Shown piece after piece: positions 17,412 to 26,286 of a stretch of 64,000 nt of DNA. The DNA is from Pseudofulvibacter geojedonensis. Its GTDB lineage: Bacteria; Bacteroidota; Bacteroidia; Flavobacteriales; Flavobacteriaceae. A program made the translations under genes and the position numbers. Numbering within the stretch: the first letter of the stretch is position 1; every line of letters begins with the position of its first letter. The stretch covers positions 310,001 through 374,000 of the forward strand of contig NZ_JBHTJM010000009.1 of NCBI RefSeq assembly GCF_042675745.1, in the 5' to 3' direction. The notes below the pieces were generated by a model. The model was not told the origin of the DNA and did no database searches. It saw only the letters and a list, made by a program, of their open reading frames with translations.

Positions 17412-17852
17412 ATGGATATAAATCCTAATTGGATAGCCTTAATTGTAGCTTCCTTATCTACCCTTGTAGTTGGTTTTATTTGGTATAACCCAAAAGTTTT
17501 TGGGACTATTTGGATGAACGAAATAGGAATGACTGAAGAAAAAGCAAAAAAAGCTAACATGCCTCTTATTTTTGGTTTATCTGTAGTTCTAGCCTTCTTA
17601 GTTTCGTTTACACTTATGATGATGGTTATGACTGGTGGAGGACCAGGCGAAATGCAACATGGAATTGAACAAAATATGACTTTTAAACACGGGGCTTTTC
17701 ATGGTGCTTTACTAGGTATATTTGTAGTTTTACCAGTTGTTGTTACTAATGGCCTTTATGAGCAACGCTCGTTTAAATACATGATGGTAGTTACTGGTTA
17801 CTGGATTGTAAGTTTTGCTATTATGGGGGGTATTATAAATGCTTGGCCTTAA
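17412..17852 (+). CDS. DUF1761-family membrane protein
   Basis: 146 residues with four hydrophobic helices (WIALIVASLSTLVVGFIWY, then VVLAFLVSFTLMMMVM, ALLGIFVVLPVVV, and YWIVSFAIMGGIINAW). WYNPKVFGTIWM after the first helix is typical of the DUF1761 family. Function is unknown. It is a single gene, convergent with the acyltransferase-like gene, with a palindromic repeat between them. Confidence 0.85.
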   Translation: MDINPNWIALIVASLSTLVVGFIWYNPKVFGTIWMNEIGMTEEKAKKANMPLIFGLSVVLAFLVSFTLMMMVMTGGGPGEMQHGIEQNMTFKHGAFHGALLGIFVVLPVVVTNGLYEQRSFKYMMVVTGYWIVSFAIMGGIINAWP

Positions 17853-17873
17853 AATAAAGTATTATCTAGTTAT

Positions 17874-17945
17874 AATGTCATTCCGAACATCGTAAAAGAA
17901 TCTCTTTATTAAAGCTGATTGTTACGCTTTGCTCGCAATGACATT
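17874..17945. repeat. REP-like intergenic palindromic element
   Basis: A 72-base element is bounded by perfect 9-base inverted ends (aatgtcatt and aatgacatt), with attccgaac near one end and gctttgctcgcaat near the other. Similar elements starting TGTCATTCCGA and ending GCAATGACA occur scattered in flavobacterial genomes, as far as I recall. It lies between two convergent genes and its end touches the stop codon of the 17944 gene. It could act as a bidirectional terminator. Confidence 0.55.
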
Positions 17946-19104
17946 ACTTTTTAAAAGGATGTCTCTGTTCAAAAGCTGTTGGTTTTATCTTTTTTAAGAA
18001 AGGTTTTACCAAAAAGTTTGCAACCGACTTTTTATGTCTTACATAACAAACCAAACTCTCTGGAACTGCTCCCAAAGTACTCTTTATTTCGCCAGCAGTT
18101 CTTCCAAAGTCTACTTTCTTAAGTTTTTTATCTATACCTATGTGTACATAGTCATATAGCATTCTAGAGTAAATAGCATGCTCTTTATTTAGTGCATAAT
18201 CAATCCCAACATAATGAGCATCTAATTTATCATTATTTACAAGCCCACTCATAAAACCTACTATTTCATCATCTAAAGAATAGACCCTAAAAACAAATTT
18301 ATCTTTTAAAATATTTTTAAAAGCAGCATACGTACTTAAGTTTAAAACTTCCGGATTAAAACCTGCTTTATCTACAACGTTAAGATATAATTTAGTTAGC
18401 TTTTCTTTGTTTGTGATTATCTCTTCAGATGTAAAATCTTTAGCTATTAAAGAGTTGCTCGTTTTATAAGCTTTTTTTGCTTTCACCCTAAATTTAGACT
18501 TAAAAGCTCCTATATAATCTTCAAAACTTTGCCATTCAGGATTAAGAGTTAAAACCATATTCGGATCTACAAATACAGGAACATAATTATAATTTTTAAG
18601 TTCAGAAGTTATAGGTAAGGATGCGGTTTCAAAGTCTTTTAACAAAATAACATCTGTTAACTTTTTTAAATACCTATCGCTCTTAATTACTTTATGTATT
18701 CCTCTTATAATCTCATTAAAAATTGCTTTTTTATCTTCTCCTGTCTTTATATAAACGCCGTATTCTCCACTTAAAAAAGCATTTCCACAAATTACTATTT
18801 TTACGTAATCTCTCTTAATAAAGCAATTTAATTTGTGAGCTACTCGCTGGGTAAACTTACTAGTATTATTGCTAAAGTTTGTTTCTGAAAAATCAAACGA
18901 TATTACTTGAATAGTAGCTAATGATACTGCTTTGTTTTCATTAAAAACCACTACGTAATAAAACTGAATTTTATTAGAATTATGAGCTTCTAAAGCTTTC
19001 AAATAATCTTTAGAAAAATATATCTTTTCTTTTGTATCTAACGCTAACCAAACAGTTTCAGGAATTTCTGAAACATATTGATAAATCTCTTTAGTGTAGT
19101 TCAT
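17944..19104 (-). CDS. GNAT/FemAB-like acyltransferase family protein
   Basis: 386 residues, soluble. The C-terminal half looks like a GNAT-fold domain (VFRVYSLDDEIVGFMSGLV, LDAHYVGIDYALNKEHAIYS, then KVDFGRTAGEIKSTLGAVPE), the arrangement found in FemAB/BioF2-like peptidyl- or aminoacyl-transferases. Substrate is unknown. The start overlaps the stop of the upstream transporter gene by 1 base (ATGA-type overlap), so the exporter and the transferase are translated together. The C-terminus is basic (FLKKIKPTAFEQRHPFKK). Confidence 0.75.
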   Translation of the reverse strand: MNYTKEIYQYVSEIPETVWLALDTKEKIYFSKDYLKALEAHNSNKIQFYYVVVFNENKAVSLATIQVISFDFSETNFSNNTSKFTQRVAHKLNCFIKRDYVKIVICGNAFLSGEYGVYIKTGEDKKAIFNEIIRGIHKVIKSDRYLKKLTDVILLKDFETASLPITSELKNYNYVPVFVDPNMVLTLNPEWQSFEDYIGAFKSKFRVKAKKAYKTSNSLIAKDFTSEEIITNKEKLTKLYLNVVDKAGFNPEVLNLSTYAAFKNILKDKFVFRVYSLDDEIVGFMSGLVNNDKLDAHYVGIDYALNKEHAIYSRMLYDYVHIGIDKKLKKVDFGRTAGEIKSTLGAVPESLVCYVRHKKSVANFLVKPFLKKIKPTAFEQRHPFKK

Positions 19105-20000
19105 TATGATTGAGTCGGTTTTTTAACCGGTTTGCTTACCAAATATACACCAATAAATATTAAAACTGCCGCAACTATCTTTACTGGATTTAAAGAGTCG
19201 CTGCCCATAATTATAGCAAAAATACCTGCCATTACTGGCTGTAAATATAAAAATGTACTTACTGTAGAAGCTTTTAACTGTCTTAATGCAAGTGGGTTTA
19301 AAATATATGTTCCGAAAGTTGCAGCAATAATTACAAAAATTATCGAAAATGAAATATAAGGAGTGAAACTATTCCACTGAACTACTGATAATTCTGAAAA
19401 CCCAAAAGGTAATATCATAAACATGCCAATTAAAAACAACCATTTTATAAAGGTATATGGGTGGTATTTTGCAGTAAGTTTCTTAACAATTATAATATAA
19501 AAACTATAGGACACAGCATTAATAAAAACTAAAAAATTCCCTAATAATACGTTATCGGAACTTTGGGTAGACTTACCATAGAGTGTTAATACCAAAGCCC
19601 CTAAGAAGCCTACAACAACGCCTATAATTTTTAAACTCGTCAGTTTCTCTTTTAACAAAAAAGAAGATAAAATTAATACCACTATCGGAACGGTTACCAT
19701 AATAACAGCTGCATGTATTGGTGTAGTATAGGACAAGCCTTTAAAAAAAGTAAGCATATTAAAGGCTATCCCAAAAAATGCAGCAGCGACAAAGGTTAAA
19801 AAGTCCTTTCTCTCAATTTTTTCTTTTATCGTAAATAAGCTAAATATCCAAAATAAAGTAGTAGCACCTATAACCCTTAACAAAATAAAGCCATAAGGAG
19901 CTATATAACCTCCGTCGATTACATCGTTAGCAAATGTAAAAGTTACTCCGTAAAATACCTGCACCAAAAAAGCTGCTATAAATGCAAATTTTTTACCCAT
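19104..20000 (-). CDS. EamA/DMT-family transporter
   Basis: 298 residues with ten hydrophobic helices arranged as two EamA repeats, the standard drug/metabolite exporter topology. The first repeat contains APYGFILLRVIGATTLFW and the second LKASTVSTFLYLQPVMAGIF, the position where family members carry the conserved proline. Cargo cannot be predicted. The start overlaps the end of the ArsC-like gene by 8 bases and the stop overlaps the acyltransferase start, so the three genes form one operon. Confidence 0.9.
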   Translation of the reverse strand: MGKKFAFIAAFLVQVFYGVTFTFANDVIDGGYIAPYGFILLRVIGATTLFWIFSLFTIKEKIERKDFLTFVAAAFFGIAFNMLTFFKGLSYTTPIHAAVIMVTVPIVVLILSSFLLKEKLTSLKIIGVVVGFLGALVLTLYGKSTQSSDNVLLGNFLVFINAVSYSFYIIIVKKLTAKYHPYTFIKWLFLIGMFMILPFGFSELSVVQWNSFTPYISFSIIFVIIAATFGTYILNPLALRQLKASTVSTFLYLQPVMAGIFAIIMGSDSLNPVKIVAAVLIFIGVYLVSKPVKKPTQS

Positions 20001-20349
20001 TTTGAATAGCTTCTTTAGCTAATTGAACATTCTTTTTACTGTTACCTATAAATATTTCATTATTAAATAATAAAACAGGTCTCTTTAAAAAAGTATAATG
20101 TTCTAAAATATATTGTTTATAATCTGCTTCTGTTAAAGATTGATTTTTTAAATCCATTTCTTTATACAGCTTAGCTCTTTTACTAAATAAAGCTTCGTAA
20201 CTACCAGATAGTTTGTGCATTTCTTCTAACTGTTTTACTGTAATCGCTTCCTCTTTTATGTCTTGTAAAACAACTTCTGAAGACAGATTCCAATCCTTCA
20301 TAATTCTTTTACAAGTATCACAAGTTTTTAAGTAATAAAGTTTATTCAC
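19993..20349 (-). CDS. ArsC/Spx-family thioredoxin-fold protein
   Basis: 118 residues if translation starts at the GTG at 20349-20347 (NKLYYLKTCDTCKR). A longer frame would need TTG at 20373 and adds residues outside the family's usual ~115-120. A CxxC motif (TCDTCKR) sits at the N-terminal strand, as in Spx and some ArsC-like proteins, and the family motif FLKRPVLLFNNEIFIG lies near residue 88. It may be an arsenate reductase or a redox regulator; the sequence does not decide. It is the first gene of the operon with the exporter and acyltransferase. Confidence 0.8.
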   Translation of the reverse strand: MNKLYYLKTCDTCKRIMKDWNLSSEVVLQDIKEEAITVKQLEEMHKLSGSYEALFSKRAKLYKEMDLKNQSLTEADYKQYILEHYTFLKRPVLLFNNEIFIGNSKKNVQLAKEAIQNG

Positions 20350-20448
20350 AACGTATAAATTTAAGATACACAAAGTAACGGCATTTTAATTTTATACTAC
20401 TCAGTATTAGATATAAATATTACATTTATATTGTTAAAAAAGGAACAT

Positions 20449-21594
20449 ATGAAATTCAACACTAAAACCATTCACGGTGGTCAGAGTCACGAGGCTTCTA
20501 CAGGTGCAGTAGTACCTCCTATATTTCAAACTTCTACCTATGCGCAACCCAGCCCAGGAGTTAATAAAGGATATGAATATTCTAGAATAACTAATCCGAG
20601 CCGTACAGCTTTACAAAATGCTTTTGCCGCCATAGAAAACGGTACTCATGGCTTTGCATTTTCTTCTGGTATTGCAGCAGTAGATTGCGTATTGCGATTA
20701 TTAAGTCCGGGAGACGAAATAATTGCGGGAAAAGATATTTATGGTGGCTCGTACCGTATGTTCACTCAGCTATTTCAAAAATATGGATTGAAATTTCATT
20801 TTGCAGATATGGCTAAACCAGAAAATGTAACAAATGTTATTACCTCTAATACTAAATTAATTTGGTTAGAAACCCCAAGTAATCCGTTGTTAAAAATAGT
20901 AAATATACAAGCCATTGCTTCTGCCACCAAAAAAGTAAACCCTAATATCTTAATTGCTGTAGACAATACTTTTGCAACTCCGTATTTACAAAAACCTTTA
21001 GACTTAGGTGCAGATATTATCATGCATTCGGCTACTAAATACCTAAGCGGCCATTCTGATGTTGTTATAGGAGCCTTAATCGTAAAAAATGAGCAATTAG
21101 CTAAAGACATTCATTTTATACAATATGCAGCAGGTGCTATTGCCGGACCAATAGATTGCTTTTTGGCCTTAAGGGGCATCAAAACATTACATGTAAGAAT
21201 GCAACGTCATTGCGAAAACGCTAAAGCTGTTGCCAATTACTTAGTAAAACACCCAAAGGTTGCAAGTGTTTATTATCCCGGTTTAGAAAACCACTCAAAT
21301 CATACAATTGCCAAAGAACAAATGAATGACTTTGGAGGCATGGTTTCTTTTAAGTTAAAAGACAACAACAAAGAAGCTGCTACTCAATTTATAGAGAACG
21401 CAAAGCTATTTACCTTGGCTGAATCTTTAGGAGGTGTAGAAAGTTTAATGAGTTATCCTATAAGCATGTCTCATGCTTCTTTGCCAGATGCAGAAAAAGA
21501 AGTATTAGGCATTTCCCATTCTTTAATTAGGTTAAGTATTGGTATAGAAGACATAGATGACTTATTAAAAGATTTAGAACAAGCTTTATCTTAA
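20449..21594 (+). CDS. metB: PLP-dependent transsulfuration enzyme (cystathionine gamma-synthase/lyase)
   Basis: 381 residues from the ATG at 20449, preceded by aaaaagga as ribosome binding site; a TTG 18 bases upstream is less likely. Cys/Met metabolism PLP family: YEYSRITNPSRTALQ near residue 40 (phosphate and substrate contacts), AFSSGIAAVD near 75, and the PLP lysine in MHSATKYLSGHSDVVIG near 200. It forms or cleaves cystathionine between cysteine and homocysteine. Synthase and lyase are hard to separate by sequence, so the symbol is a best guess. It is a single gene with a strong terminator. Confidence 0.88.
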   Translation: MKFNTKTIHGGQSHEASTGAVVPPIFQTSTYAQPSPGVNKGYEYSRITNPSRTALQNAFAAIENGTHGFAFSSGIAAVDCVLRLLSPGDEIIAGKDIYGGSYRMFTQLFQKYGLKFHFADMAKPENVTNVITSNTKLIWLETPSNPLLKIVNIQAIASATKKVNPNILIAVDNTFATPYLQKPLDLGADIIMHSATKYLSGHSDVVIGALIVKNEQLAKDIHFIQYAAGAIAGPIDCFLALRGIKTLHVRMQRHCENAKAVANYLVKHPKVASVYYPGLENHSNHTIAKEQMNDFGGMVSFKLKDNNKEAATQFIENAKLFTLAESLGGVESLMSYPISMSHASLPDAEKEVLGISHSLIRLSIGIEDIDDLLKDLEQALS

Positions 21595-21607
21595 AATTAC
21601 ACAAATA

Positions 21608-21640
21608 AAAAAGCACCATATCATATGGTGCTTTTTATAT
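21608..21640. terminator. Bidirectional terminator between metB and the 21653 gene
   Basis: A perfect palindrome with 14-base arms (aaaaagcaccatat and atatggtgcttttt) around one base has T-runs on both strands. It serves convergent genes ending at 21594 and 21653. Confidence 0.85.
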
Positions 21641-21652
21641 ATTCGAATTATA

Positions 21653-22243
21653 TTATGATATAAAATGTCCAAAATAAAACACTTCAACCCATTTACCATT
21701 TTTCTTTTCATATACAACATAGCCACCACCTTGGATATTAGAAGAGTCTAGTATAGCATATTTATGATTTCTAGTAAATAAAGGCACAGACATACCTTCT
21801 GTCATAGTATCAGACATATACCTGAGTTTTCCACCTCTTATAGTAGCTACATCACGATTTTTATTATAAACAAATATCCTATCTGTTTCTATGTCGCTGT
21901 GATTAAATTTAAAGGGGCCATTTAACGCTTGTTTTTTATAATATTGTAACTCCTTTTTATTAAATAACACATCATATAAAGACGGGTTTCTTTTAAATTG
22001 TTTTTCTAATTCCTCTTTATTAATTTGCCTTATAAAATAATCGTAAACATTTTTGTTATTATAAATACCTACATACATAACAGTACGGGTTTTATATTTT
22101 TTTGACTTATATCTTTTACTAAAAACATCATTAGCTACACTAATAATATCATCGTATAATTTTTCTTGTATTCTATTTTGCTGAGCATTAGAAAAATTAA
22201 AATACAACAATAGAAATAAAAAAAATAATAGTTTGTTTTTCAT
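21653..22243 (-). CDS. Hypothetical exported protein
   Basis: 196 residues with a signal peptide ending near NFSNAQQ. The mature protein is basic in its first half (FSKRYKSKKYKTRTVMYVGIY) and seems beta-rich later (GGGYVVYEKKNGKWVEVFYFG). I do not recognise the family. It starts 1 base after the stop of the larger exported protein gene, so the two were probably an operon. If the upstream gene is disabled, this one may have lost its partner. Confidence 0.6.
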   Translation of the reverse strand: MKNKLLFFLFLLLYFNFSNAQQNRIQEKLYDDIISVANDVFSKRYKSKKYKTRTVMYVGIYNNKNVYDYFIRQINKEELEKQFKRNPSLYDVLFNKKELQYYKKQALNGPFKFNHSDIETDRIFVYNKNRDVATIRGGKLRYMSDTMTEGMSVPLFTRNHKYAILDSSNIQGGGYVVYEKKNGKWVEVFYFGHFIS

Positions 22244-22244
22244 A

Positions 22245-23768
22245 TTAATTACAATTTGAGTTTGAACTATTGGCTAATTTACCTTTTGGGGTATTATGAT
22301 AATCCATAGCATTACCATCAGCATCTACTCCTTGATATATAGTATTGATATTAAAAAGTTCCGATATACCTATAGCCCTAGCCTTATATTCATCTAAAGC
22401 AGTGAAATGAATTGGGTATGACTGAGATGACTCTAAAGAACCAGACCAAGCTAATTTTTGATAGTAACTATATGGGTTATTATACCCTAAGTTTTGTCCT
22501 ACTTGTTGTAAAGCAGTAGCAACAGCATTTACAAATGAAACCATATATTCATGTTGTAAAACATTAAGTGCTTGCCCTGATTCTTGATTATTAACAGCTT
22601 GGTGGTGTGCAAATGCTTCTGCTAATTGTACATACGTAGGATTAGGGAAAGAACTATTTAAATCTCCATTATCAAGTAAATATACTAATAAAGCATGTAA
22701 ACTCTCATGTATTACAGTTTTTGCTATAGATAAATCTGTAGCACCCTCCCATTCATCTCTTGATGGGTCACCTCCAGATAATAACCAAGTATTAATGGTT
22801 GTAGTAATAACACAATTATAATCTCCAGTAGGTAAACCTGTAGTAGCTCCCCCTCTAGGGTTGTTGAATTGGTCATTAGTTATAACACCTTGGTTTATTT
22901 CATAAACATAATAGGTGTTAGTTCCTTCAAATACATCTTTAACATGTTGTGTTAAATCAGAAGTGTTATTAAACGCTTCTTTTATAATTTTTTCATGACA
23001 ATCATTAGGAATATTAAAAACAATTCTTTTAGCTACATCTACATCACCCCCATTACAAAGAGCACTTACAGCTTTATAAAAGAATGCAGTTTCTAGAGAG
23101 TTAGCTGTTATAAAACTAATTAATGTACTGCCAGTACTACAATTACCTCTTTCCGTTATACAGCTTAGTTGTTCTGCACTCAATGAAATACCCGTACCTG
23201 AAAGGGCTGTGGTTATATCTGGACCAGTTAGACATTTTTCAGAAGTTAATGAAGTAGCTAAGCTTGAATCATCTGAATCTGAACCTGATCCATCAGTACT
23301 TCCTCCACCTCCAGAAGTTGTTCCTGAGCCTGACCCTGATCCAGTAGTTCCAGAGCCTCCTCCGCCACCACCACAATCTACTTCTACCCATTCATATACG
23401 CCATCATAGCAACCACCACAACAATCTGTACTACAATTAGAAACATCATGACCTGCTGCACAGTCTTCAACTGTATCTACTTGAACCAAATCGTAACAAG
23501 TACTACCTCTATTTGAAAGGCTAATTTGCTCTATATCAAAATACTGAATAACAGTTTTATCTTCTAGAGGAATATCTACACCTCTTTCTATAATATTTCT
23601 TTCTTCTTCAGTTAAATTATAAATAACTAAATAGGCTCTATATGGTTCATTGTTATGAGAAGAAAGAACAATATTGTTAATATTATAATTATTCTCATCA
23701 TTATATATTTGAAATGTATAAGAATGATAATTCTTTTCAGTATTTTCAATATAAGTACCTTGATTCAA
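22245..23768 (-). CDS. Exported metallopeptidase-like protein, main open part of a broken gene
   Basis: 507 codons are open from a TTG at 23768, which is not a credible start because the same frame continues upstream to about 23850 without a start. The protein has a cysteine-rich patch (DCAAGHDVSNCSTDCCGGCY) and a long Gly/Ser/Asp linker. The C-terminal domain has the zinc-type motif HESLHALLVYLL (HExxH-like, His-Glu-Ser-Leu-His), followed by acidic and His-rich segments (QLAEAFAHHQAV, QHEYMVSFV). Related flavobacterial proteins begin with a lipoprotein signal, as the remnant upstream does here. See the pseudogene entry at 23769-24016. Expression is doubtful. Confidence 0.6.
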   Translation of the reverse strand: MNQGTYIENTEKNYHSYTFQIYNDENNYNINNIVLSSHNNEPYRAYLVIYNLTEEERNIIERGVDIPLEDKTVIQYFDIEQISLSNRGSTCYDLVQVDTVEDCAAGHDVSNCSTDCCGGCYDGVYEWVEVDCGGGGGGSGTTGSGSGSGTTSGGGGSTDGSGSDSDDSSLATSLTSEKCLTGPDITTALSGTGISLSAEQLSCITERGNCSTGSTLISFITANSLETAFFYKAVSALCNGGDVDVAKRIVFNIPNDCHEKIIKEAFNNTSDLTQHVKDVFEGTNTYYVYEINQGVITNDQFNNPRGGATTGLPTGDYNCVITTTINTWLLSGGDPSRDEWEGATDLSIAKTVIHESLHALLVYLLDNGDLNSSFPNPTYVQLAEAFAHHQAVNNQESGQALNVLQHEYMVSFVNAVATALQQVGQNLGYNNPYSYYQKLAWSGSLESSQSYPIHFTALDEYKARAIGISELFNINTIYQGVDADGNAMDYHNTPKGKLANSSNSNCN

Positions 23769-24016
23769 ATTAAAATCGAACTGAGCATTTTCATATCTTG
23801 AATTTAATCTGTTATTTTTTGTTCCATTTTTATTGAAGATAATTTTTCAAGTAAAATTGTATTTTCCTGAAAATCGGAACTAGTAATTCTGCTTAGCTTA
23901 TAAGAACTTTTTGCTGTTCCTTAGCCTTTTGTAGCTAAAGAGTCATCCTCATTACAATTAACAAATAATACACTAATGCAAGTAAGCAGTAAAATGAGTT
24001 TAAGTAATCTTTTCAT
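23769..24016 (-). pseudogene. Detached lipoprotein N-terminus of the 22245 gene
   Basis: ATG at 24016 begins a clean lipoprotein signal (MKRLLKLILLLTCISVLFVN, then Cys21) and continues EDDSLATKG. It meets an in-frame TAA at 23923-23921. Reading through gives GTAKSSYKLSRITSSDFQEN and then the frame is lost near a run of five A on the minus strand (23847-23843). Adding one A there restores the frame NNRLNSRYENAQFDFNLNQG that leads into the large open frame. One nonsense change and one frameshift are therefore enough to explain the break. Confidence 0.65.
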
Positions 24017-24340
24017 ATTAAATATTGGCTTTAAAGTTACAAACAAAACTAGATACATTGTATTCTAATTATCACTACTAATGAGTGTAACGGTAATTTG
24101 AATGAGTATATTATATGTTTGTTTGAGTAAACATTTATTAACAACAACTAAATTAACTAGAAAAGACAACTTTTACATTCACTTAAAATTGGTAAATTTT
24201 AAAATCACTATTTTTAGTTAGGAAGGCTATATACACTTGGATTCTCAAAAACCTCAATACCTTTACCTTTATATAAAAAACAAAAAACCACGCTTTTCAG
24301 CGTGGTTTTTTTTATGATTACACTTAACTTTTAAATGATA
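24017..24340. other. Intergenic region
   Basis: 324 bases between the broken lipoprotein gene and the OmpA operon. The only structure I see is the bidirectional terminator at 24282-24312. The rest is A/T-rich with no open frame or recognised promoter. Confidence 0.6.
24282..24312. terminator. Terminator of the OmpA/PorP/T9SS-substrate operon
   Basis: A 13-base perfect stem (aaaaaaccacgct and agcgtggtttttt) surrounds tttc, with T-runs in both directions. It lies about 30 bases after the stop of the OmpA gene. Confidence 0.85.
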
Positions 24341-26269
24341 TTAATTCTTCTTAAAAGTTTCGTCTGGATTTGTGATAATAAACTCTGAACGTCTGTTAGC
24401 TTGGTGCTCTTCTTCTGTACACTTCACTCCGTTAGAACATTTATTAATCAATTCTGTTTCTCCCTTTCCTTGACCAGAAATTCTACTAGCATCTATACCT
24501 TTAGATATTACATACTGAGCTGTAGATTTTGCTCTTCTGTCAGATAATGCCATGTTATAAGCATCTTTACCTCTACTATCTGTATGAGAAGTTGCTTGAA
24601 TAATCATAACAGGGTATTTGTTCATTACCTCTACTAGCTTATCTAGCTCTGCTGCTCCTTGTGCAGTTATGTTATGCTTATCTAACTCAAAGAAAATAGG
24701 ATTTAAAACTACTCTGTCTTCTACAATAATTGGGGTTAATGGTAATGTTTCCATTACATCTGGCTCATCTGTCTTAGCAATATCTATACTATTTATAGAA
24801 TACATCTCTCTGTTAGCCTCTACTTTAAATGCTTGATTACACTCGTACTTAAAACGTACAAATCCGTTTTCATCAGACATCTTATCTGCTACTTTATTGC
24901 TATTCTCATCGTAAATTACAACAGATGTATTAGGTAATATAGCGTTTGTTTTAGCATCTACAATTTGTACAGATAAATCTACATCGCAAATAGGAACTAT
25001 CTGCTCGAACGAATAAATATCGTCGCTACCAGAACCTCCTTCTCTGTTAGAAGCAAAAAATCCTTTTTGAGAATCTTCGTCTACAGTATAACTAAAATCA
25101 TCGTTACCAGAGTTAATTGGAGCTCCAACATTTCTTACAGAACCAAAATCGTCTCCATTCATTTGAGAAGCAAAAATATCCATCATTCCTAAACCAGGAT
25201 GACCATTAGATGCAAAATACATTACATTCTTGCTACTGATATATGGAAACATTTCTGACCCTTCTGTATTGATCTTCTTTCCTAAGTTAACAGGCTCTCC
25301 GTAAGATCCATCTTCATTAATAGTTACATACCATAAATCTGCTTTACCAATAGTTCCTTCCATATCAGAAGAAAAGTATAAACGTTTACCATCTGCACTT
25401 ACAGCTGGCCCTGAAGCATTAGAATTTTCGTTGTTAAATGGTAACGTAGTTACATTACCCCACTCATCTCCTTCTTTAGTTGCAGAGTAGATATTAATAG
25501 TACTTTTTCCTTCAGTATCTTTCTTAAACTTCTTTCCGAATAAACCTGCTTTTCTATCTAAACTTTCTCCAGAGAAATACATAGTTGTTCCATCTGGACT
25601 AAAACTTACTGTTCCTTCGTTAAACTTAGTATTAACCTTAGAACCTAAAACAGATTCATCTGTTAATCCTCCTGTTGCTGCATCGTAATCAGATACATAA
25701 ATATCTAAATACGGCTCTTTTGTCCATCCATAATTACGCCCTTTTCCGCTTCTTGCAGATGCGTAATACACTTGACCTTTAAATAATACTGGTCCGAACT
25801 CTGAAAATTCAGTATTAAATCCTTCTACTGGATTTACTTTAAACTTAGGAGTATCAGCTAACAAATTAGCTACCATTCCTGGATTATTCTTATGTGCTAT
25901 AGCTCTAGCATCATTTGGCATTTTAGCAGAGAACTTATCCATCCAAGTGTTAGCCTCATCATATTTGCCATTTGCTTTTAACATTTGAGCATACTTAAAA
26001 TAATACTCAGCATCTTCTGTAGTAGCTACAACTTTAGCTAAATACTCTTCTGCCTTTCTTGTATTGAATACATTGTAATAAGTATCTGCTAAACGAGCAG
26101 TTACATAGTCATCTCCATTACCATCCTCAATAACCTCTAAATACTCTCCAATAGCAGCTACATATTTTAAATCATCAAATAATTTATCTGCTTTAGCTGT
26201 GTGTTTATTCTGTGCGCTTACACTAAACATTCCTAATAGTAGTAAGCCTGTATATATATGTCTTTTCAT
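24341..26269 (-). CDS. OmpA-family protein with TPR, beta-propeller and CarboxypepD-like domains
   Basis: 642 residues; signal peptide (MKRHIYTGLLLLGMFSVSAQ). In order: TPR-like helices (about 20-130), a PD40/WD40-type propeller (about 165-430; GTVSFSPDGTTMYFSGESL, NASGPAVSADGKRLYFSSDM), a carboxypeptidase-regulatory-like domain (about 435-515), and an OmpA peptidoglycan-binding domain (about 525-640; TSHTDSRGKDAYNMALSDRR). This is the layout of PorE-type periplasmic proteins linked to T9SS. It is the last gene of an operon with a PorP/SprF-like protein and a giant T9SS substrate, so a role in anchoring a surface complex to peptidoglycan is likely. It is probably a paralogue and not necessarily core PorE. 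Confidence 0.88.
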   Translation of the reverse strand: MKRHIYTGLLLLGMFSVSAQNKHTAKADKLFDDLKYVAAIGEYLEVIEDGNGDDYVTARLADTYYNVFNTRKAEEYLAKVVATTEDAEYYFKYAQMLKANGKYDEANTWMDKFSAKMPNDARAIAHKNNPGMVANLLADTPKFKVNPVEGFNTEFSEFGPVLFKGQVYYASARSGKGRNYGWTKEPYLDIYVSDYDAATGGLTDESVLGSKVNTKFNEGTVSFSPDGTTMYFSGESLDRKAGLFGKKFKKDTEGKSTINIYSATKEGDEWGNVTTLPFNNENSNASGPAVSADGKRLYFSSDMEGTIGKADLWYVTINEDGSYGEPVNLGKKINTEGSEMFPYISSKNVMYFASNGHPGLGMMDIFASQMNGDDFGSVRNVGAPINSGNDDFSYTVDEDSQKGFFASNREGGSGSDDIYSFEQIVPICDVDLSVQIVDAKTNAILPNTSVVIYDENSNKVADKMSDENGFVRFKYECNQAFKVEANREMYSINSIDIAKTDEPDVMETLPLTPIIVEDRVVLNPIFFELDKHNITAQGAAELDKLVEVMNKYPVMIIQATSHTDSRGKDAYNMALSDRRAKSTAQYVISKGIDASRISGQGKGETELINKCSNGVKCTEEEHQANRRSEFIITNPDETFKKN

Positions 26270-26286
26270 TTTGTTGCTTGTTTATA

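Noticed and set aside
20350..20373. Longer N-terminus for the ArsC-like protein from a TTG
   Set aside because: It adds residues not seen in the family; the GTG at 20349 gives the usual length. The choice is not certain.
23290..23390. Gly/Ser-codon repeats in the 22245 gene as a possible phase-variable tract
   Set aside because: The units are imperfect and in frame; this is a linker. The frame loss lies elsewhere, at an A-run near 23845.
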